NCBI GenBank assembly: GCA_001464795.1
Contig: LNEB01000011.1
Span: forward strand, 62,001 to 126,000
Length of the DNA stretch: 64,000 bases
Direction: 5' to 3'
Source: Bdellovibrionales bacterium Ga0074139
GTDB lineage: Bacteria > Bdellovibrionota > Bdellovibrionia > Bdellovibrionales > Bdellovibrionaceae
The translations under genes were made by a program, and so were the position numbers. Positions 17,017 to 26,047 of the stretch are shown in pieces. A model generated the notes under the pieces. The model was not told the DNA's origin. It saw nothing but the letters and a program-made list of their open reading frames with translations, and searched no databases. Position 1 is the first letter of the stretch, and each line of letters begins with the position of its first letter.

Positions 17017-17029
17017 CTAGAGCTGGATT

Positions 17030-17410
17030 CTAGACCCAGTCCTTTTCATGCTCACGAACTATCTGAAGTTTTTGATTTAATTTTTCAAGTTTTTCACTGA
17101 GTTCAGATCCACGATCAGATAACTCGTTGATACGCGCTAGCGTGTCTTCTGTTTCACCACCCACAAGCTGTAAGCTTTCTAGCTTTAATGTGTTCAGCTC
17201 GAGCTCTTTATTGAGAGTCTCAAGCTGCTTGTGCAGTTGTTTTCTTTGCGTTGAAAGATCTTTGGAAATCTCTTTCAATTTGTCTTTAGTGATGGGCTGG
17301 GCAGGCTTAAGTTCTTGGTCGTTTTCGTCTTCGCCAAAAAGTCCTTCCCAAAAAAGTGCCCATTCAATTTTTAGTGGGTTTTGCTTTGAATTTGATCCGT
17401 CAGGGTCCAT
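17030..17410 (-). CDS. Small coiled-coil protein
   Basis: About 126 aa, not recognised. From residue 45 to the end it is a strongly charged heptad-like coiled coil rich in Leu, Lys and Glu; the N-terminal part is acidic and has aromatic residues (WALFWEGLFG). No signal peptide or motif is present. Two in-frame ATGs (17428 and 17410) are possible and neither has a good SD. It sits directly upstream of hrpB with a 13-base gap, so it may be co-expressed with the helicase. Confidence 0.6.
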   Translation of the reverse strand: MDPDGSNSKQNPLKIEWALFWEGLFGEDENDQELKPAQPITKDKLKEISKDLSTQRKQLHKQLETLNKELELNTLKLESLQLVGGETEDTLARINELSDRGSELSEKLEKLNQKLQIVREHEKDWV

Positions 17411-17565
17411 ATTGAGACAATATAACATGAAAAGTGTATCAAAAGGGTCCAGTCTTCAAAATGAACCAATGAACTCTTTTAAATCTACTTTAAGCCATTG
17501 AAATTTATGATATAAATCAAAATATGATAAAAATTCTAATTTTAATATGGAGTGCTAAAAACCGT

Positions 17566-18591
17566 CTATTTAAGCTTAAATGAAGTATAAATATCAGGAC
17601 CAAAGACCTGAGTATCTATTTTTTTTGCACGCGGGGCTATTTCTAAATTTGGATAGCTTAAGGACTGCGACCAGGATTTACCTTGGCCCATTATTACAGG
17701 TGCAGTGAAGACATGCATTCGGTCCACTAGACCTTGTCTTAAAAACTCAGAAAAAGTAAAAGCTCCCCCTTCGACAAGGATACTGCGAAGACCCTTGTCA
17801 TACAGGCTTTGCAACACAAGCTTAAGATCTCCGCTTACAGTTAATACCTTTTCATGAGGCCTGACTTGAAACACTTTTAAGTCCTCTGATAATTTTTGAT
17901 TAGTCAAAATCACAGCCCAATTTTCTTTATTAATATCAGCTAAACGAATATTCAGGGATGGATTATCTTTAATTATGGTTTCATAACCTACTAGAACTGC
18001 ATCGTAGTAAGATCTAATTTTTTGCACGTGCATCCGTGACTCAGGCCCTGTGATCCACTGGCTAACACCATTACTTAATGCCACCTGACCGTCTATTGAC
18101 TGAGCCACTTTCATCGCAACAAAAATTCTTTTTTCTCGAAAGTTCACTAAGAACTCTTCGCATACGTTCTCAAGTGCTTCTGTTAAATCACCTCTGTAAA
18201 TTTCGACTTCAATGCCTGCATCAGATAATATTTGATGACCTTGGCCAGCCACTAAGGGATTGGGATCCATCAAACCATAAGTGACTTTTTTAATGGGAAG
18301 ACTTGCCAATTTTTTTGCACAACTGGGTGTTTTTCCCTGGTGAGCACAAGGCTCAAGAGTCACAATCACATGAGCCTCGATCAGATCTTCATGTTTTAAA
18401 TTTTGTAGTGCTTCGATTTCTGCGTGAGGGCCACCAAATTTTTTATGATGTCCTTTAGAAATTAACTGCCCTTTTGAGTTTAAGATAACACAACCCACTT
18501 TGGGATTGGGCGAAACCTGAGCAGCGCCTTTATAGGCCTCATCAATGGCCATTTGCATGGCCTGATCGAGGGTCACTATTTGCTCATCCAT
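17566..18591 (-). CDS. ribD: Bifunctional riboflavin deaminase/reductase RibD
   Basis: Two-domain enzyme of riboflavin synthesis. The N-terminal deaminase has the zinc motif HAEIEAL and the distal TLEPCAHQGKTPSC. The C-terminal reductase has the NADPH-binding region KVAQSIDGQVAL and VEGGAFTFSEFL. It converts the GTP-derived pyrimidine to the ribitylamino-uracil precursor. I chose the ATG at 18591 with GGA just upstream; a TTG three codons earlier is the alternative. The start overlaps the end of hmgA by 16 bases, so ribD is read with tyrosine catabolism rather than with other rib genes. Product length is about 341 aa, close to the usual 350-370. Confidence 0.95.
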   Translation of the reverse strand: MDEQIVTLDQAMQMAIDEAYKGAAQVSPNPKVGCVILNSKGQLISKGHHKKFGGPHAEIEALQNLKHEDLIEAHVIVTLEPCAHQGKTPSCAKKLASLPIKKVTYGLMDPNPLVAGQGHQILSDAGIEVEIYRGDLTEALENVCEEFLVNFREKRIFVAMKVAQSIDGQVALSNGVSQWITGPESRMHVQKIRSYYDAVLVGYETIIKDNPSLNIRLADINKENWAVILTNQKLSEDLKVFQVRPHEKVLTVSGDLKLVLQSLYDKGLRSILVEGGAFTFSEFLRQGLVDRMHVFTAPVIMGQGKSWSQSLSYPNLEIAPRAKKIDTQVFGPDIYTSFKLK

Positions 18592-19685
18592 GATTTCCAA
18601 TAATCAGGCTTATCAACTTTCATAAATTCAGGATCAATATTTAAATTTTGCCAAGTATCGATCATCACAGCCACTTCGTCCGTATGAGTTTTAGTGGCTA
18701 TTCCTTTGACCGCTTTGGGGTGAGGTCCGTGAGGAAAACCGGCAGGATGCAAAGTCATCATTCCCGCATGCAGGTTGTCCCGAGAAAAGAAATTTCCATC
18801 ATGATAAAATAGTACTTCATCGTAATCGATATTCTGATGATAAAAGGGAACTTTTAATGCATCCGCATCTGATTCCAATGGACGTGGTAAAAACGTACAA
18901 ACAACGAAACCATTGGCAACAAAGGTCGTGTGCGCCGACGGAGGCAAATGAACACGAGCACTGATCAGCGGCATCAAATCACTAATATGCAATGTCAGTG
19001 GCCAAAAATCACCCTTCCATCCCACTGTATCGAAATAACAATTGGTGTAGGTAAAAGTTGTGATTTCACTATTTCGTTTCGCTAATATTTTTAAAATCTC
19101 TAAATTATTTTTTTTCTTAAACTCATGAAGTTGTTCTAAATTGGGTTTACCAAAAGCAGCAGGATCATAAAAAGCATTTTTACCAACCATTCCACGGTCG
19201 GGTTCACGGTAAGCACCAGTTTTGGATTCAATCACTAGAAATTGTGATTCTGACTGGCAGACAATGGTGTGAGTGACACATTTGGGAATGGAAATGTAAC
19301 TACCTTTTTTAAACTCTAATAAACCGTACTCAGTCAAAACATGACCTTCACCTATATGACAGAAGTACAAGGTATCACCGTCAGCATTTCTAAAGGCATT
19401 CATATCATTTGCGGAAAAAGGCTTTAACCAAACGTTGTAAAGACTGACATCGGAATTAAAAACCATTCGTTGCCATACACCGTAGTTTTTTTTCATTTCC
19501 ACAATGTCAAAAAGATGTGGCTTTAGATTACCTTCAATATTCACCCACCTGGTACTGGGCTCAGGTTTTATCAGATGGGACACCTGACCAAAAAAACCTT
19601 TACGACCTTGCTCTTCTTCGAAATGGTTTTCAGGTATAGCTTTGTGGCCCTGAGTGGTGTGTCGACCTTGAGAATATTGAAACAT
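18576..19685 (-). CDS. hmgA: Homogentisate 1,2-dioxygenase
   Basis: Cupin-type non-haem iron dioxygenase that opens homogentisate to maleylacetoacetate. Recognisable family blocks include KSYISIPKCVTHT-like metal/cupin sequence, PDRGMVGKNAFYDP, and the C-terminal LHPAGFPHGPHP with iron-ligand histidines. At 369 aa it belongs to a shorter branch than the 430-450-aa enzymes of pseudomonads and humans. The ATG has a GAGG SD. It follows hpd by nine bases and is clearly in the same operon. Confidence 0.9.
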   Translation of the reverse strand: MFQYSQGRHTTQGHKAIPENHFEEEQGRKGFFGQVSHLIKPEPSTRWVNIEGNLKPHLFDIVEMKKNYGVWQRMVFNSDVSLYNVWLKPFSANDMNAFRNADGDTLYFCHIGEGHVLTEYGLLEFKKGSYISIPKCVTHTIVCQSESQFLVIESKTGAYREPDRGMVGKNAFYDPAAFGKPNLEQLHEFKKKNNLEILKILAKRNSEITTFTYTNCYFDTVGWKGDFWPLTLHISDLMPLISARVHLPPSAHTTFVANGFVVCTFLPRPLESDADALKVPFYHQNIDYDEVLFYHDGNFFSRDNLHAGMMTLHPAGFPHGPHPKAVKGIATKTHTDEVAVMIDTWQNLNIDPEFMKVDKPDYWKSWMSK

Positions 19686-19694
19686 ATGAACCTC

Positions 19695-20747
19695 TTATAA
19701 ATATCCACGCTCTTTTTGATCACGTTCGATGGCATCAAACAGAGCCTGAAAATTACCTTCACCAAATCCAGAATGGTTTTTTCTTTGAATCACTTCGTAA
19801 AAAATGGGACCGATCACATTTTTTGTAAAAATTTGTAGTAAATAACCCTCTTGATCTCCGTCCACAAGGATCGCGTTTTTTTCTAAGCGATTCACATCTT
19901 CGATCACATTGGGAACGCGGTCTTTCAACATGGCATAGTAGGAATTAGGTGGTGGTGATAAAAACTCTATTTTAGAAACTTTCATTGTTTCTAATGTTTT
20001 CACAATATCATCTGTTGTTAATGCCAGATGTTGAATTCCAGAGCCTTTATATTCATCCAAGTACTCTTGAATTTGTGATTTCTTATCCGTTGGCTCGTTG
20101 ATAGGAACTGAAAATTGACCACAAGGAGACCGCATCACTTTAGATTCAAGACCTGTGGATTTTCCTTGGATATTGAAATAGCGGGTTTCTCGGAAGTGAA
20201 ATACTTGAGTATAAAAGTCACACCACTTTGCCATTTCGCCGCGTGGAACGTTGTTCGTGAAGTGATCCACAACTTTGAGGCCAAACCCATAGGGAGCTTG
20301 ATCTTCAGTTTGAATCTTAAAAATTTCTGCAAATAACTTTGTTTTATTTTTTTCGTCGACAAAATAAATCAGACTATCTCCGATTCCATAAACGGCTGGA
20401 AACGGTGTCGCTGCTTTTTCTGATACTGTTCCAGCATAAGGCTTGGCACCTCTTTGGACCGCCACTTGAAAGGCTTTTTCTGCATCAAAAACTTGAAAAC
20501 CAGTTGAACAAATTCCAGGTCCATGAAGATTTGCAAAATGAGTCGCAAAAGATCCGGGCTGTTGATTCAGTAGAAAATTAATATTTCCCTGTCTGTACAA
20601 ATCTACTGCCCCGGAGGTGGACGTACTGATTTTTTTAAAACCCATTTTATTAAATAATTCGGGTAAGTGATTTTTTCCTTCGGGTGCCGAGTACTCAATA
20701 AAACTAACGCCGTTAAGGCCTACAGGGTTTTGATCATTCATAGTCAT
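19695..20747 (-). CDS. hpd: 4-hydroxyphenylpyruvate dioxygenase
   Basis: Vicinal-oxygen-chelate iron dioxygenase, 350 aa, converting 4-hydroxyphenylpyruvate to homogentisate. Iron-ligand regions are visible: VVDHFTNNV (first His), GIQHLALTTDDI (second His) and GYLLQIFTK region (Glu is expected near here; I see EGYLLQ). The start ATG has an AAGGAG SD. It works with hmgA immediately downstream and the phenylalanine hydroxylase at 12 kb. Fumarylacetoacetate hydrolase and the isomerase are not in the window. Confidence 0.94.
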   Translation of the reverse strand: MTMNDQNPVGLNGVSFIEYSAPEGKNHLPELFNKMGFKKISTSTSGAVDLYRQGNINFLLNQQPGSFATHFANLHGPGICSTGFQVFDAEKAFQVAVQRGAKPYAGTVSEKAATPFPAVYGIGDSLIYFVDEKNKTKLFAEIFKIQTEDQAPYGFGLKVVDHFTNNVPRGEMAKWCDFYTQVFHFRETRYFNIQGKSTGLESKVMRSPCGQFSVPINEPTDKKSQIQEYLDEYKGSGIQHLALTTDDIVKTLETMKVSKIEFLSPPPNSYYAMLKDRVPNVIEDVNRLEKNAILVDGDQEGYLLQIFTKNVIGPIFYEVIQRKNHSGFGEGNFQALFDAIERDQKERGYL

Positions 20748-20756
20748 GGGAGCTCC

Positions 20757-21152
20757 TTAGTTAACGCGGACTTTTAATTTGTAAGTGGCTTTGGAACTAC
20801 AAACAGTTTCCATCGCCTCTGTGGTGCAACTTTGCTTACCACAATTCATGCTTAAAATTTGATTCAGCTTATTCATGTCTTTGAATTCTTTTTTCCAATC
20901 ATTGCAGGTCTTTTTCCAATTATTACGTGCTTCTTTTAAAAGGGGAGCTCCATCACCGCTTAAATCTTCTTCACCTTGAGTGATTTCGAATAAGGGTTCA
21001 TTGGGCTTCACGATAGCCCCGTAAGCATCCCCATTATTTTTTTTAATTTCGATGGTGGTGCTTTCATTAGCATTCACATCGTTGATATTCACACCCACTG
21101 TCTGGGCCTGAGCAAAAGAAAAAAGCAGTATAAATGAGAGGAAAAGTTTCAT
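20757..21152 (-). CDS. Small secreted cysteine-containing protein
   Basis: 131 aa, unrecognised. Clear signal peptide (MKLFLSFILLFSFAQAQ). The mature part is acidic and then helical, with five cysteines in the C-terminal half (TCNDW, MNCGKQSC, TVCSS), suggesting periplasmic disulphides. The SD GGAG is strong. It lies nine bases upstream of hpd, so it is the first gene of that transcription unit, although no functional link is evident. Confidence 0.7.
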   Translation of the reverse strand: MKLFLSFILLFSFAQAQTVGVNINDVNANESTTIEIKKNNGDAYGAIVKPNEPLFEITQGEEDLSGDGAPLLKEARNNWKKTCNDWKKEFKDMNKLNQILSMNCGKQSCTTEAMETVCSSKATYKLKVRVN

Positions 21153-21181
21153 GAAATCTCCTTGAAGAAGTGATGCTTCTT

Positions 21182-22447
21182 TTATTCCATGTCCCTATAA
21201 AATTGTCTAACAAAAGGGTCGATCTTGATGGAATTAGGGCTCCATCGTAAGACTTTCAATCCCTTGGCATAACGCAATCGGCTGAGTGCCACATAGGCCT
21301 GACCAGGCTCCCATAAATTTGACAAATCACACCACAGCTCATCTAAAGTAGCCCCTTGGGATTTATGGATTGTTGTTGCGTAAGCCAAAGTCAAAGGAAA
21401 CTGAATCACTGAAGCCACAATATTGCCGTCAGCATCCAAGTAACTAAATTGTTGTTTTTCAACTGTGACGTCTCGGCCTTGGCGCTTTTCCACAGTGATT
21501 TTATCATCTTCGATGACAACTATTGTTCCACGGGTTCCATTGACCCATCTTTTTTGGGGATCATTTTGAATAAACATGACTTCTGCGCCCACTTTTAAAT
21601 TGAGCTTCACTGGCACAGGCCCTTGTTTCATCATCATCTCTTGATGTTTTTCGGAGCCAAAATAAATGGAAGGTATTTGAATTTCTTCTTTGTCAATTTC
21701 AGCCAGCCTTGCCAGGTTGTATTCCAATGATTGATCTCTTCTTGAAAAAAGACGAGTCGCTAAATCAGAATCATCATGTTCAAATTGATGGGCGTCTAAA
21801 AAATCTCGAACCTCGTTATCCACAACACCAATTCGAACTTTGTTTAAAACGGATAAATAATTTTCGTCTTGAACCCTTTCATTTTGCGTTAAAACGTAGG
21901 GCATAAAGCCCGATTGATCCCAAGTTTGTGACTGAAAGGCCCAGTCTCTTTTTCCAGTGCGGGTCACAGGTGGTAATTGCGCAAAATCACCTACCGCAAT
22001 CATTCGCATTCCACCCCATGGTAATTCCGACTGTCTGGCTAACCTGGATAAATTTTCTGCAAGCTTTAGCGCTTCTCCAGGAATCATAGACACTTCATCC
22101 AGGATGACACCTTCGACTTCACTTAATCTTTTCATCAGCCTTCGATCTTTAGAGGCTCTTTGAAAGCTGGCTTCAAAGCCACCCTCCATAATGCCAAGAC
22201 CAAAAAAACTATGAAAAGTTCGACCACCTAGTAAAACGGCTGCGGCTCCGGTGCTAGCTAGAATCGGCATAATTTTGTGTGATAGATCCTTCATGAAATG
22301 TCTGACTACAAAGGACTTCCCACAACCAGCACCGCCGGTTAAAAACACATTTTCGCCTGAATTGAGTAGATCGAGCGCCTGTATTTGATCAGGATTCAGG
22401 GCGTCGAGTGCTTCCTTCTTGTTAGCCATACCTTTTGGACATATCAT
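21182..22447 (-). CDS. PIF1-like DNA helicase
   Basis: Superfamily 1B helicase of 421 aa. Walker A is GGAGCGKS, followed by STGAAAVLLGGRTFHSFFG (motif Ia), ILDEVSM (Walker B), GDFAQLPPV (motif III), and the C-terminal HKSQGATLD and YVALSRLR blocks typical of PIF1/RecD-type helicases. It would unwind DNA, for example at structured or recombination intermediates. Two start ATGs are possible (22447 or 22429); GGGAAAG precedes the first and AAAGG the second. It is divergent from the nucleotidase gene. Confidence 0.88.
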   Translation of the reverse strand: MICPKGMANKKEALDALNPDQIQALDLLNSGENVFLTGGAGCGKSFVVRHFMKDLSHKIMPILASTGAAAVLLGGRTFHSFFGLGIMEGGFEASFQRASKDRRLMKRLSEVEGVILDEVSMIPGEALKLAENLSRLARQSELPWGGMRMIAVGDFAQLPPVTRTGKRDWAFQSQTWDQSGFMPYVLTQNERVQDENYLSVLNKVRIGVVDNEVRDFLDAHQFEHDDSDLATRLFSRRDQSLEYNLARLAEIDKEEIQIPSIYFGSEKHQEMMMKQGPVPVKLNLKVGAEVMFIQNDPQKRWVNGTRGTIVVIEDDKITVEKRQGRDVTVEKQQFSYLDADGNIVASVIQFPLTLAYATTIHKSQGATLDELWCDLSNLWEPGQAYVALSRLRYAKGLKVLRWSPNSIKIDPFVRQFYRDME

Positions 22448-22480
22448 AGAAGTCTTTCCCTAAGCGAGGTTTAAAATATT

Positions 22481-23854
22481 ATGTCGCAAAAAGTTTATGT
22501 GAACCGCACTCTTAATTTAAAAAGAATTAAATATATCGGTCTTGATATGGACCACACCCTGGTGCGCTACAATTCTGAAAATTTCGAAAGACTTTCCCAC
22601 TCCATTATCATTAACAAATTGATCAAAAATAAATCCTACCCAGATACTTTAAAAAAGTTAGTCTTTGATTATAATTATGCCATTCGTGGCCTCGTGATTG
22701 ATCGAGAAAAAGGCAATCTTTTAAAATTAAATCGCTACACAGCCATCCGAGCTTCTCACCATGGAATGAAGCCCATCGACTTCAAAGCTCATCAAAAACT
22801 TTACCGCTCGACTTACATTGATCTTAGCACTGGTGGTTATTTAGCCATTGATACTTTCTTTTCATTGTCACTGGCCGTTTTATTTTCTCAAATCGTGGAA
22901 CTCAAAGATTCTGATACTGCTAACACTTATCCTGATTACGCTAAAATTGCAGATGACGTACTAGATTCTTTAGATGAAGCCCACCGTGATGGTTCTTTAA
23001 AGGATGAAGTCAGAAAAAATTTAGAAAAATATATTATCAAAGATGCCACTGTTGTTCAGGGATTAGAAAAATATAAAAAGCATGGAAAGAAAATTTTCAT
23101 CCTAACAAATTCTGATTTTTATTACTCTAAACTATTACTTGATTATGCCATTAATCCCTTCCTAAAAGACCATAAGTCTTGGGAAGAGCTTTTTGAAATT
23201 ACAATTACCTTTGCTTCAAAACCTAAATTCTTTTATGAAAACAATAAGTATTTGCGAGTGAATACAGCCGATGGCTCTATGACAAACTGGAACGATAAGC
23301 TTTCACCCGGCGTGTATCAGGGTGGTAATGCCAAGCAATTCACTGATGATCTGGGTCTCGACGGAGATGACATTCTTTACATCGGTGATCATATTTACGG
23401 TGATATTTTGCGACTCAAAAAAGAATGCAATTGGCGCACAGCCATGGTGATCGAAGAAATAGCCGATGAAGTTGAAAAAAATAAGACGGCTCAGCCTTTG
23501 ATTCTTGAGATCGAAGATCTGATGCGAAAAAAAGAACCCTTGGAAGATGAGCTAACAGAAATCATGACCCGCAGAATTGAAAAACCAAAAGTGGATGATG
23601 AAAAGGCAGATCAACTGCAAAAAAAGATCACTGAAATTGATACTACCATTTCAGGATTAATTAAAAAGCAACAAGCTCTTTACAATCCACAATGGGGTCA
23701 GTTGATGCGTGCAGGAAACGAAGAAAGTTACTTGGCCTATCAAATAGATCGCTATGCTTGTGTTTATATGGCGACGCTTAATCACTTGCTGGAGTTATCA
23801 CCCAGAACTTATTTCCGGGCTCCACGAAGACCCCTCAGTCACGAGACAATTTAG
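22481..23854 (+). CDS. HAD-family 5'-nucleotidase (IMP/GMP type)
   Basis: 457-aa haloacid-dehalogenase phosphatase related to cytosolic purine 5'-nucleotidase II. Motif I is GLDMDHTLV (both catalytic Asp), motif II ILTNSDFYY, and motif IV is YIGDHIYGDIL; the C-terminus ends with SPRTYFRAPRRPLSHE as in the HAD-IG nucleotidase family. It would remove phosphate from IMP/GMP, so it may serve nucleotide salvage, which would matter to a predator that takes up prey nucleotides (inference). It is followed by a strong terminator. Confidence 0.88.
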   Translation: MSQKVYVNRTLNLKRIKYIGLDMDHTLVRYNSENFERLSHSIIINKLIKNKSYPDTLKKLVFDYNYAIRGLVIDREKGNLLKLNRYTAIRASHHGMKPIDFKAHQKLYRSTYIDLSTGGYLAIDTFFSLSLAVLFSQIVELKDSDTANTYPDYAKIADDVLDSLDEAHRDGSLKDEVRKNLEKYIIKDATVVQGLEKYKKHGKKIFILTNSDFYYSKLLLDYAINPFLKDHKSWEELFEITITFASKPKFFYENNKYLRVNTADGSMTNWNDKLSPGVYQGGNAKQFTDDLGLDGDDILYIGDHIYGDILRLKKECNWRTAMVIEEIADEVEKNKTAQPLILEIEDLMRKKEPLEDELTEIMTRRIEKPKVDDEKADQLQKKITEIDTTISGLIKKQQALYNPQWGQLMRAGNEESYLAYQIDRYACVYMATLNHLLELSPRTYFRAPRRPLSHETI

Positions 23855-23885
23855 GCCTCCCTTGTCAGCCCATAAACACTCTCTG

Positions 23886-23925
23886 ACACTCAAATCCAAC
23901 CCTTTGGATTTGAGTGTTTCATTTT
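23886..23925 (+). terminator. Terminator after nucleotidase gene
   Basis: ACACTCAAATCC (23886-23897) and GGATTTGAGTGT (23906-23917) form a perfect 12-bp stem with an 8-base loop, followed by TTCATTTT. Confidence 0.85.
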
Positions 23926-23976
23926 GATAAATCTCTTCGTCTCAGATTTGCACTAGATCCCTAGGATGGAGAACTT

Positions 23977-24480
23977 ATGATGCAATTCTCGGTTTTTATG
24001 ATTGTTTTTAGCCTAGCCGTTATCACCATGGCGAACACGTTTACGGCTCAGGTTCATTTGATTGATGGAGAAAAAAGACTGGTTCCTGATTGTGTCGTTT
24101 TCATGCCTTATTTAGGATCTGAAACGGATCAAGTGGTTAGTAATTTAGAAAAGATCGGTTACAGCGCACAAGTCACTAGCGATATGTCTATCGAAAAGAC
24201 TTTGTTTATGGATTCCGATGGTCACCAAGTGAACGGATTTGCAACATCTTCCAAAAAACGTGTTGGCCACTACGGTTATGGAACTTTGCTACTAACGATG
24301 GATGGTTACGAACTCATCAAAAAGAAAAAGAGAATTTTTATTTTAAAAATGCATCGACTTGGAATCAAAGAAAGTAATGATAAGAGTGAATTAGCTTCTT
24401 CGACTCACTCTTCTTTTATTGGCGATAAAAAACAGAGGCAGTTCAGTGTGAATGATCTGCCTCGATGCTCTTCTTTATAA
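23977..24480 (+). CDS. Exported protein of unknown function
   Basis: 167 aa, not recognised. Signal peptide from MMQFSVFMIVF to about residue 20, followed by a beta-rich region with VPDCVVFMPYLGSE and a YGYGTLLLTMDGYE stretch, then a lysine-rich segment and a Ser-rich tail with a terminal cysteine. The ATG has a GGAG SD. It resembles small extracytoplasmic beta-sandwich proteins, but I cannot place it. Convergent with the nuclease-like gene, with seven bases between. Confidence 0.65.
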   Translation: MMQFSVFMIVFSLAVITMANTFTAQVHLIDGEKRLVPDCVVFMPYLGSETDQVVSNLEKIGYSAQVTSDMSIEKTLFMDSDGHQVNGFATSSKKRVGHYGYGTLLLTMDGYELIKKKKRIFILKMHRLGIKESNDKSELASSTHSSFIGDKKQRQFSVNDLPRCSSL

Positions 24481-24487
24481 AATTAAA

Positions 24488-25063
24488 TTACTTGGATCCA
24501 GCTGCGCACTGACGTGATGCTTGGCAATCCATCATCATTTTACGTAACTGCATGAGCTCACGAAGTTCGTAACCAAGCTCAAAATCAAAGCCTGCTTGCT
24601 TTGTGCCGTTTTGAGCAACTGCCACTTGCTGTGGGTTTGATAAAAAGTTTTCGCGACGGAATTGAATATTAGAATTCAATGACCTGAAACGAATTGTTCG
24701 GCCCGATTTAACTGTTTTTACAAAGCGTTGACGTTGATCAAGGGCTTTACGGATCGCACCTTGAGGATCTTTCCAACATTTAACTTCAGCCACTCGAATG
24801 ACTTTATTTGTTAAAGCTTCGAAAACCACAACATCAAGTTCACCGATGGTTCTGTTACCATCACCGTACTCGACACCTGTAACAACACCGTATCTTGGAG
24901 CTGGGAATTCTTCTTGAAAGCGCAAGCGAGCCACTTCCTCACATACTGCACCGACAACTTCATAGTTGATGCCTGTGTTTTTGAGTTGAGCGAAATCCTC
25001 ACCTAGACCAGCAAAAGAGCTGATGGCGATAAGTAATGTACCGAGAACTGCTGTTAATTTCAT
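24488..25063 (-). CDS. Secreted PD-(D/E)XK nuclease-like protein
   Basis: 191 aa with a signal peptide (MKLTAVLGTLLIAISSFAG). The mature domain has the sequence logic of a restriction-endonuclease-like fold: an early glutamate (CEEVARLRF), then GELDVVVFEAL (Asp), ten residues later VAEVKCW (the ExK signature), then a Gln/Arg-rich helix (ALDQRQRF). This suggests an exported DNA-degrading enzyme, which would suit a predator or scavenger of nucleic acids. Two cysteines near the C-terminus could form a disulphide. SD GGAGG is strong. The nuclease call rests on the motif only. Confidence 0.6.
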   Translation of the reverse strand: MKLTAVLGTLLIAISSFAGLGEDFAQLKNTGINYEVVGAVCEEVARLRFQEEFPAPRYGVVTGVEYGDGNRTIGELDVVVFEALTNKVIRVAEVKCWKDPQGAIRKALDQRQRFVKTVKSGRTIRFRSLNSNIQFRRENFLSNPQQVAVAQNGTKQAGFDFELGYELRELMQLRKMMMDCQASRQCAAGSK

Positions 25064-25227
25064 TTTTCCTCCATAGATAGGCCTTTACGGAGCCTAGTAG
25101 AAACACCGCACCTTATCAGCGGCATATATGGTTCTTGTTAATTTGGAATTGGTTTCGCCTATTTATCTAAGCCTTGTCACCCAAAGTTTTTGTGCCTGAC
25201 AGAATCACGACAATATAATGCGGGGCG

Positions 25228-25248
25228 AAAAGGTGCCTGGTACCCTTT
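25228..25248. repeat. GGTGCC/GGTACC imperfect palindrome
   Basis: An imperfect inverted repeat built on AAAGGTGCC and GGTACCCTTT at the 3' end of the gene at 25247, with a partial related TGTGCCTGACAG 40 bases upstream. It could form a short hairpin that ends transcription of that gene; there is no clear T-run. Confidence 0.3.
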
Positions 25249-25927
25249 AGAGAAGGAAAAGTGAGAATTCCGTTGAATTGTACTTCAATAAAAAACCTGC
25301 GGGCGTGGGTAAGGTTGATAGAACTTTATAATGAGGCCTGGATTGCTGACGAATAAAACATCCCAATTCGGATGGACCTGTTTTTAGATCCCTGGATTCT
25401 GAACAAGGTAGAAAAAATTGAGCTTCATCTTCCCGAGACTTGGGATAAGAGAAAAAACTCAAAGTTCGAAATTTTTTAATATCGCTTTTTAATAATATAG
25501 AATCGGAAACCACTTGAGTGATGGCAATGTTAGGCAAAATCACGACCCGTTTTTCATTGGGAAAATGGGCCTGAATTTGATTAAAAAAAGAATCTCTGTT
25601 TTGTAAAAGTCCCAGTTGAAGATCGCCTGAATATTGCATCTGCTCGGCGAAGTAAGGATCCACAATAATTTTCCAGCCCTGGGCTTGAAGTGCTTGGCTG
25701 ACTTTCAGTGTAAAATTCCAATGCACTTGATTTTGTGGTTCAGGTGCAAGAAAAAACCAATCCAAGGAATCCGTTCTATCAAAAACAAAAGGCTTAACAA
25801 TTTCTAAATTTTCGATTTGTTGCGGAAGGAGCAATAAACTGTTTTGACTTTGGTTCGCTAAATACCAAGAGGCTGATAAACCACCTACCAAAACGAATAT
25901 AACACCTAACCAATAAGCTTTTCCCAT
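25247..25927 (-). CDS. Membrane-anchored protein of unknown function
   Basis: 226 aa. One N-terminal transmembrane/signal-anchor segment (residues about 6-24), then a soluble domain with VPYF-like alternating hydrophobic strands (WKIIVDPYF, KRVVILPNIAI) suggesting an alpha/beta fold in the periplasm. Two cysteines occur near the C-terminus (LPCSES, LGCFIR). No family recognised. It is divergent from the CoA operon, sharing a 120-base upstream region that contains a perfect 14-bp palindrome. Confidence 0.6.
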   Translation of the reverse strand: MGKAYWLGVIFVLVGGLSASWYLANQSQNSLLLLPQQIENLEIVKPFVFDRTDSLDWFFLAPEPQNQVHWNFTLKVSQALQAQGWKIIVDPYFAEQMQYSGDLQLGLLQNRDSFFNQIQAHFPNEKRVVILPNIAITQVVSDSILLKSDIKKFRTLSFFSYPKSREDEAQFFLPCSESRDLKTGPSELGCFIRQQSRPHYKVLSTLPTPAGFLLKYNSTEFSLFLL

Positions 25928-25991
25928 TCCTTGGGACTAACACTGTCTCAGATGGCTTAATATGATCGACATCCTGCATCTTGAGGGTGTA

Positions 25992-26005
25992 AACTTTTAA
26001 AAGTT
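25992..26005. promoter_or_regulatory. Perfect palindrome upstream of CoA operon
   Basis: AACTTTTAAAAGTT is a perfect 14-bp palindrome lying between the divergent starts at 25927 and 26048, about 42 bases from the CoA operon start. It is a candidate operator for either gene. It is AT-rich, so chance occurrence is possible. Confidence 0.3.
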
Positions 26006-26047
26006 AGAAACACATTTTTTGGACTTGATCCCAAAGGACAGGTACCC

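Noticed and set aside
17127-17501. 124-aa plus-strand frame opposite the coiled-coil gene
   Set aside because: Serine-rich low-complexity product (Ser/Phe/Leu) typical of the antisense of a Glu/Lys-rich coiled coil.
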